64,000 nucleotides of DNA from an uncultured Prevotellaceae bacterium (GTDB lineage: Bacteria; Bacteroidota; Bacteroidia; Bacteroidales; Muribaculaceae): the NCBI GenBank assembly GCA_900318345.1, contig ONKD01000007.1:1-64000 (forward strand), given 5' to 3'. The notes under the pieces were generated by a model. The model saw nothing but the letters and a program-made list of their open reading frames with translations, searched no databases and was not told where the DNA came from. Position numbers and translations under genes: made by a program. This document shows, piece by piece, positions 61,541 through 64,000 of this stretch; within the stretch, counting starts at the first letter, position 1; the number at the start of each line of letters is the position of its first letter.

Positions 61541-62302
61541 ATGGATAAGGAATTGACTTTTATTGGGATTGTCCCGGCGAGGTATGCCTCGACGAGGTTC
61601 CCCGGCAAGCCGCTGGCCATGCTGGGCGGCATGACAATGATTGAGCGGGTTTACCGCCAGGTGAGCCTAGTATTGGACCGTGTGGTAGTGGCTACCGATG
61701 ACGACCGCATCATGGCGGCGGTGGAGGCCTTTGGCGGCAAGGCTATCATGACGAGTACCGAACACCGTAGCGGCACCGACCGTTGCCAGGAGGCCTACCT
61801 GAAGAACGGCGGTCACGAGGATATCATCATCAACATCCAGGGCGATGAGCCATTCATCCAGCCCGACCAGTTGCATGCCATCATGGCTTGCTTTGACGAC
61901 CCGACGACCGATATCGCCACGCTGGTACGCCCATTTGATGCCAACCGACCCTACAGCGAGTTGGAGAACCCTAACAGCCCCAAGGTGGTGCTCGACAGCC
62001 AAATGCGCGCCCGCTATTTCTCGCGCTCGGTGATTCCCTTTGTGCGAGGCAAGGAACCCAGCGAATGGCCTGCTACCACACAGTATTACACTCATGTGGG
62101 CATGTATGCCTACCGCGCCGCCGTGCTCGCGGACATAACGCGACTGCCGCAGTCACCGCTTGAACTGGCCGAGTCGTTAGAGCAACTGCGCTGGCTCGAG
62201 AACGGCTATACCATCAAGGCTGGTATCACCACCACGGCGACCATCGGCATCGACACGCCTGAGGACCTCGCCCGCGCTGAAGAATATCTGGCAAACTCCT
62301 AA
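61541..62302 (+). CDS. kdsB: 3-deoxy-manno-octulosonate cytidylyltransferase
   Basis: Activates KDO as CMP-KDO for lipopolysaccharide core synthesis. 253 residues from the ATG at 61541 (MDKELTFIGIVPARYASTRF). Conserved: PARYASTRFPGKPLA, STEHRSGTDRC, NIQGDEPFI and GIDTPEDLARAE. It is not next to other KDO genes here. Confidence 0.96.
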   Translation: MDKELTFIGIVPARYASTRFPGKPLAMLGGMTMIERVYRQVSLVLDRVVVATDDDRIMAAVEAFGGKAIMTSTEHRSGTDRCQEAYLKNGGHEDIIINIQGDEPFIQPDQLHAIMACFDDPTTDIATLVRPFDANRPYSELENPNSPKVVLDSQMRARYFSRSVIPFVRGKEPSEWPATTQYYTHVGMYAYRAAVLADITRLPQSPLELAESLEQLRWLENGYTIKAGITTTATIGIDTPEDLARAEEYLANS

Positions 62303-62309
62303 TTTCTAA

Positions 62310-64000
<1,691 letters not shown>

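Overview
This window is chromosomal DNA from a member of the Bacteroidales, probably close to Muribaculaceae or Prevotellaceae; the genus cannot be fixed from sequence reading alone. The evidence is the phylum-specific promoter (TTTG about 20 bp before TAnnTTTG) ahead of many genes, few Shine-Dalgarno sites, a complete Bacteroides aerotolerance (bat) operon, a BspA-type surface protein, a DUF4421 protein, a 5-fold beta-flower protein and a four-helix-bundle suffix protein. No rRNA, tRNA or CRISPR array was seen.

Layout. 0-4.5 kb: xylose operon xylB-xylA-xylE (minus). 4.6-7.9 kb: a winged-helix regulator with an iterated upstream motif, a secreted protein, cinA and a lipoprotein. 8-20 kb: a Ste24-type protease, then a minus-strand block nadE, tamB, DUF4421 protein, four-helix protein and tsaD. 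20-25 kb: small secreted proteins, mutY and cell-surface proteins. 24.6-27.3 kb: a porin and a Dcu dicarboxylate transporter. 27.4-28.5 kb: a RAYT-type (HUH/Y1) transposase with an extra C-terminal domain. 28.6-37.2 kb: moxR, DUF58, a membrane protein and batA-E. 37.3-41 kb: PAP2 phosphatase, small DNA-binding protein, DUF2007-universal stress protein fusion, acyltransferase, small membrane protein. 41-44.2 kb: an AT-richer accessory patch with a 52-codon ORF, a GNAT toxin with a 56-residue putative antitoxin, an M1-like peptidase with a tiny lipoprotein, and another small gene. 44.2-49 kb: tex, a metallophosphoesterase and a PlsC-like acyltransferase. 49-54.5 kb: a BspA/dockerin surface protein behind a long structured leader, a palindrome-rich spacer, and a charged coiled-coil secreted protein. 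54.5-64 kb: GH13 amylase lipoprotein, outer-membrane barrel, CE1-like esterase, DedA-type protein, DUF1016 nuclease, LUD protein, kdsB, and a GH2 beta-galactosidase that runs off the end.

The genes point to a gut anaerobe that uses plant or host glycans (xylose, starch, esterified xylan, galactosides), exchanges C4-dicarboxylates, and carries a moxR-bat envelope module.

The most unusual content is non-coding. There is a family of palindromic repeats bounded by TGTGTCATAATT ends, with stems preserved by compensatory changes; a 270-bp nested palindrome at 52.7 kb; decamer tracts built on TTATAGG; and a recurring unit in the bat operon made of a hairpin at the stop codon plus a GGTTAA/GTTTAGAG tract. 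The RAYT transposase in the same window is a plausible, unproven mobilizer of the palindromes. Several genes shorter than 60 codons were found by reading the spacers directly (41023-41181, 41758-41928, 42033-42170).
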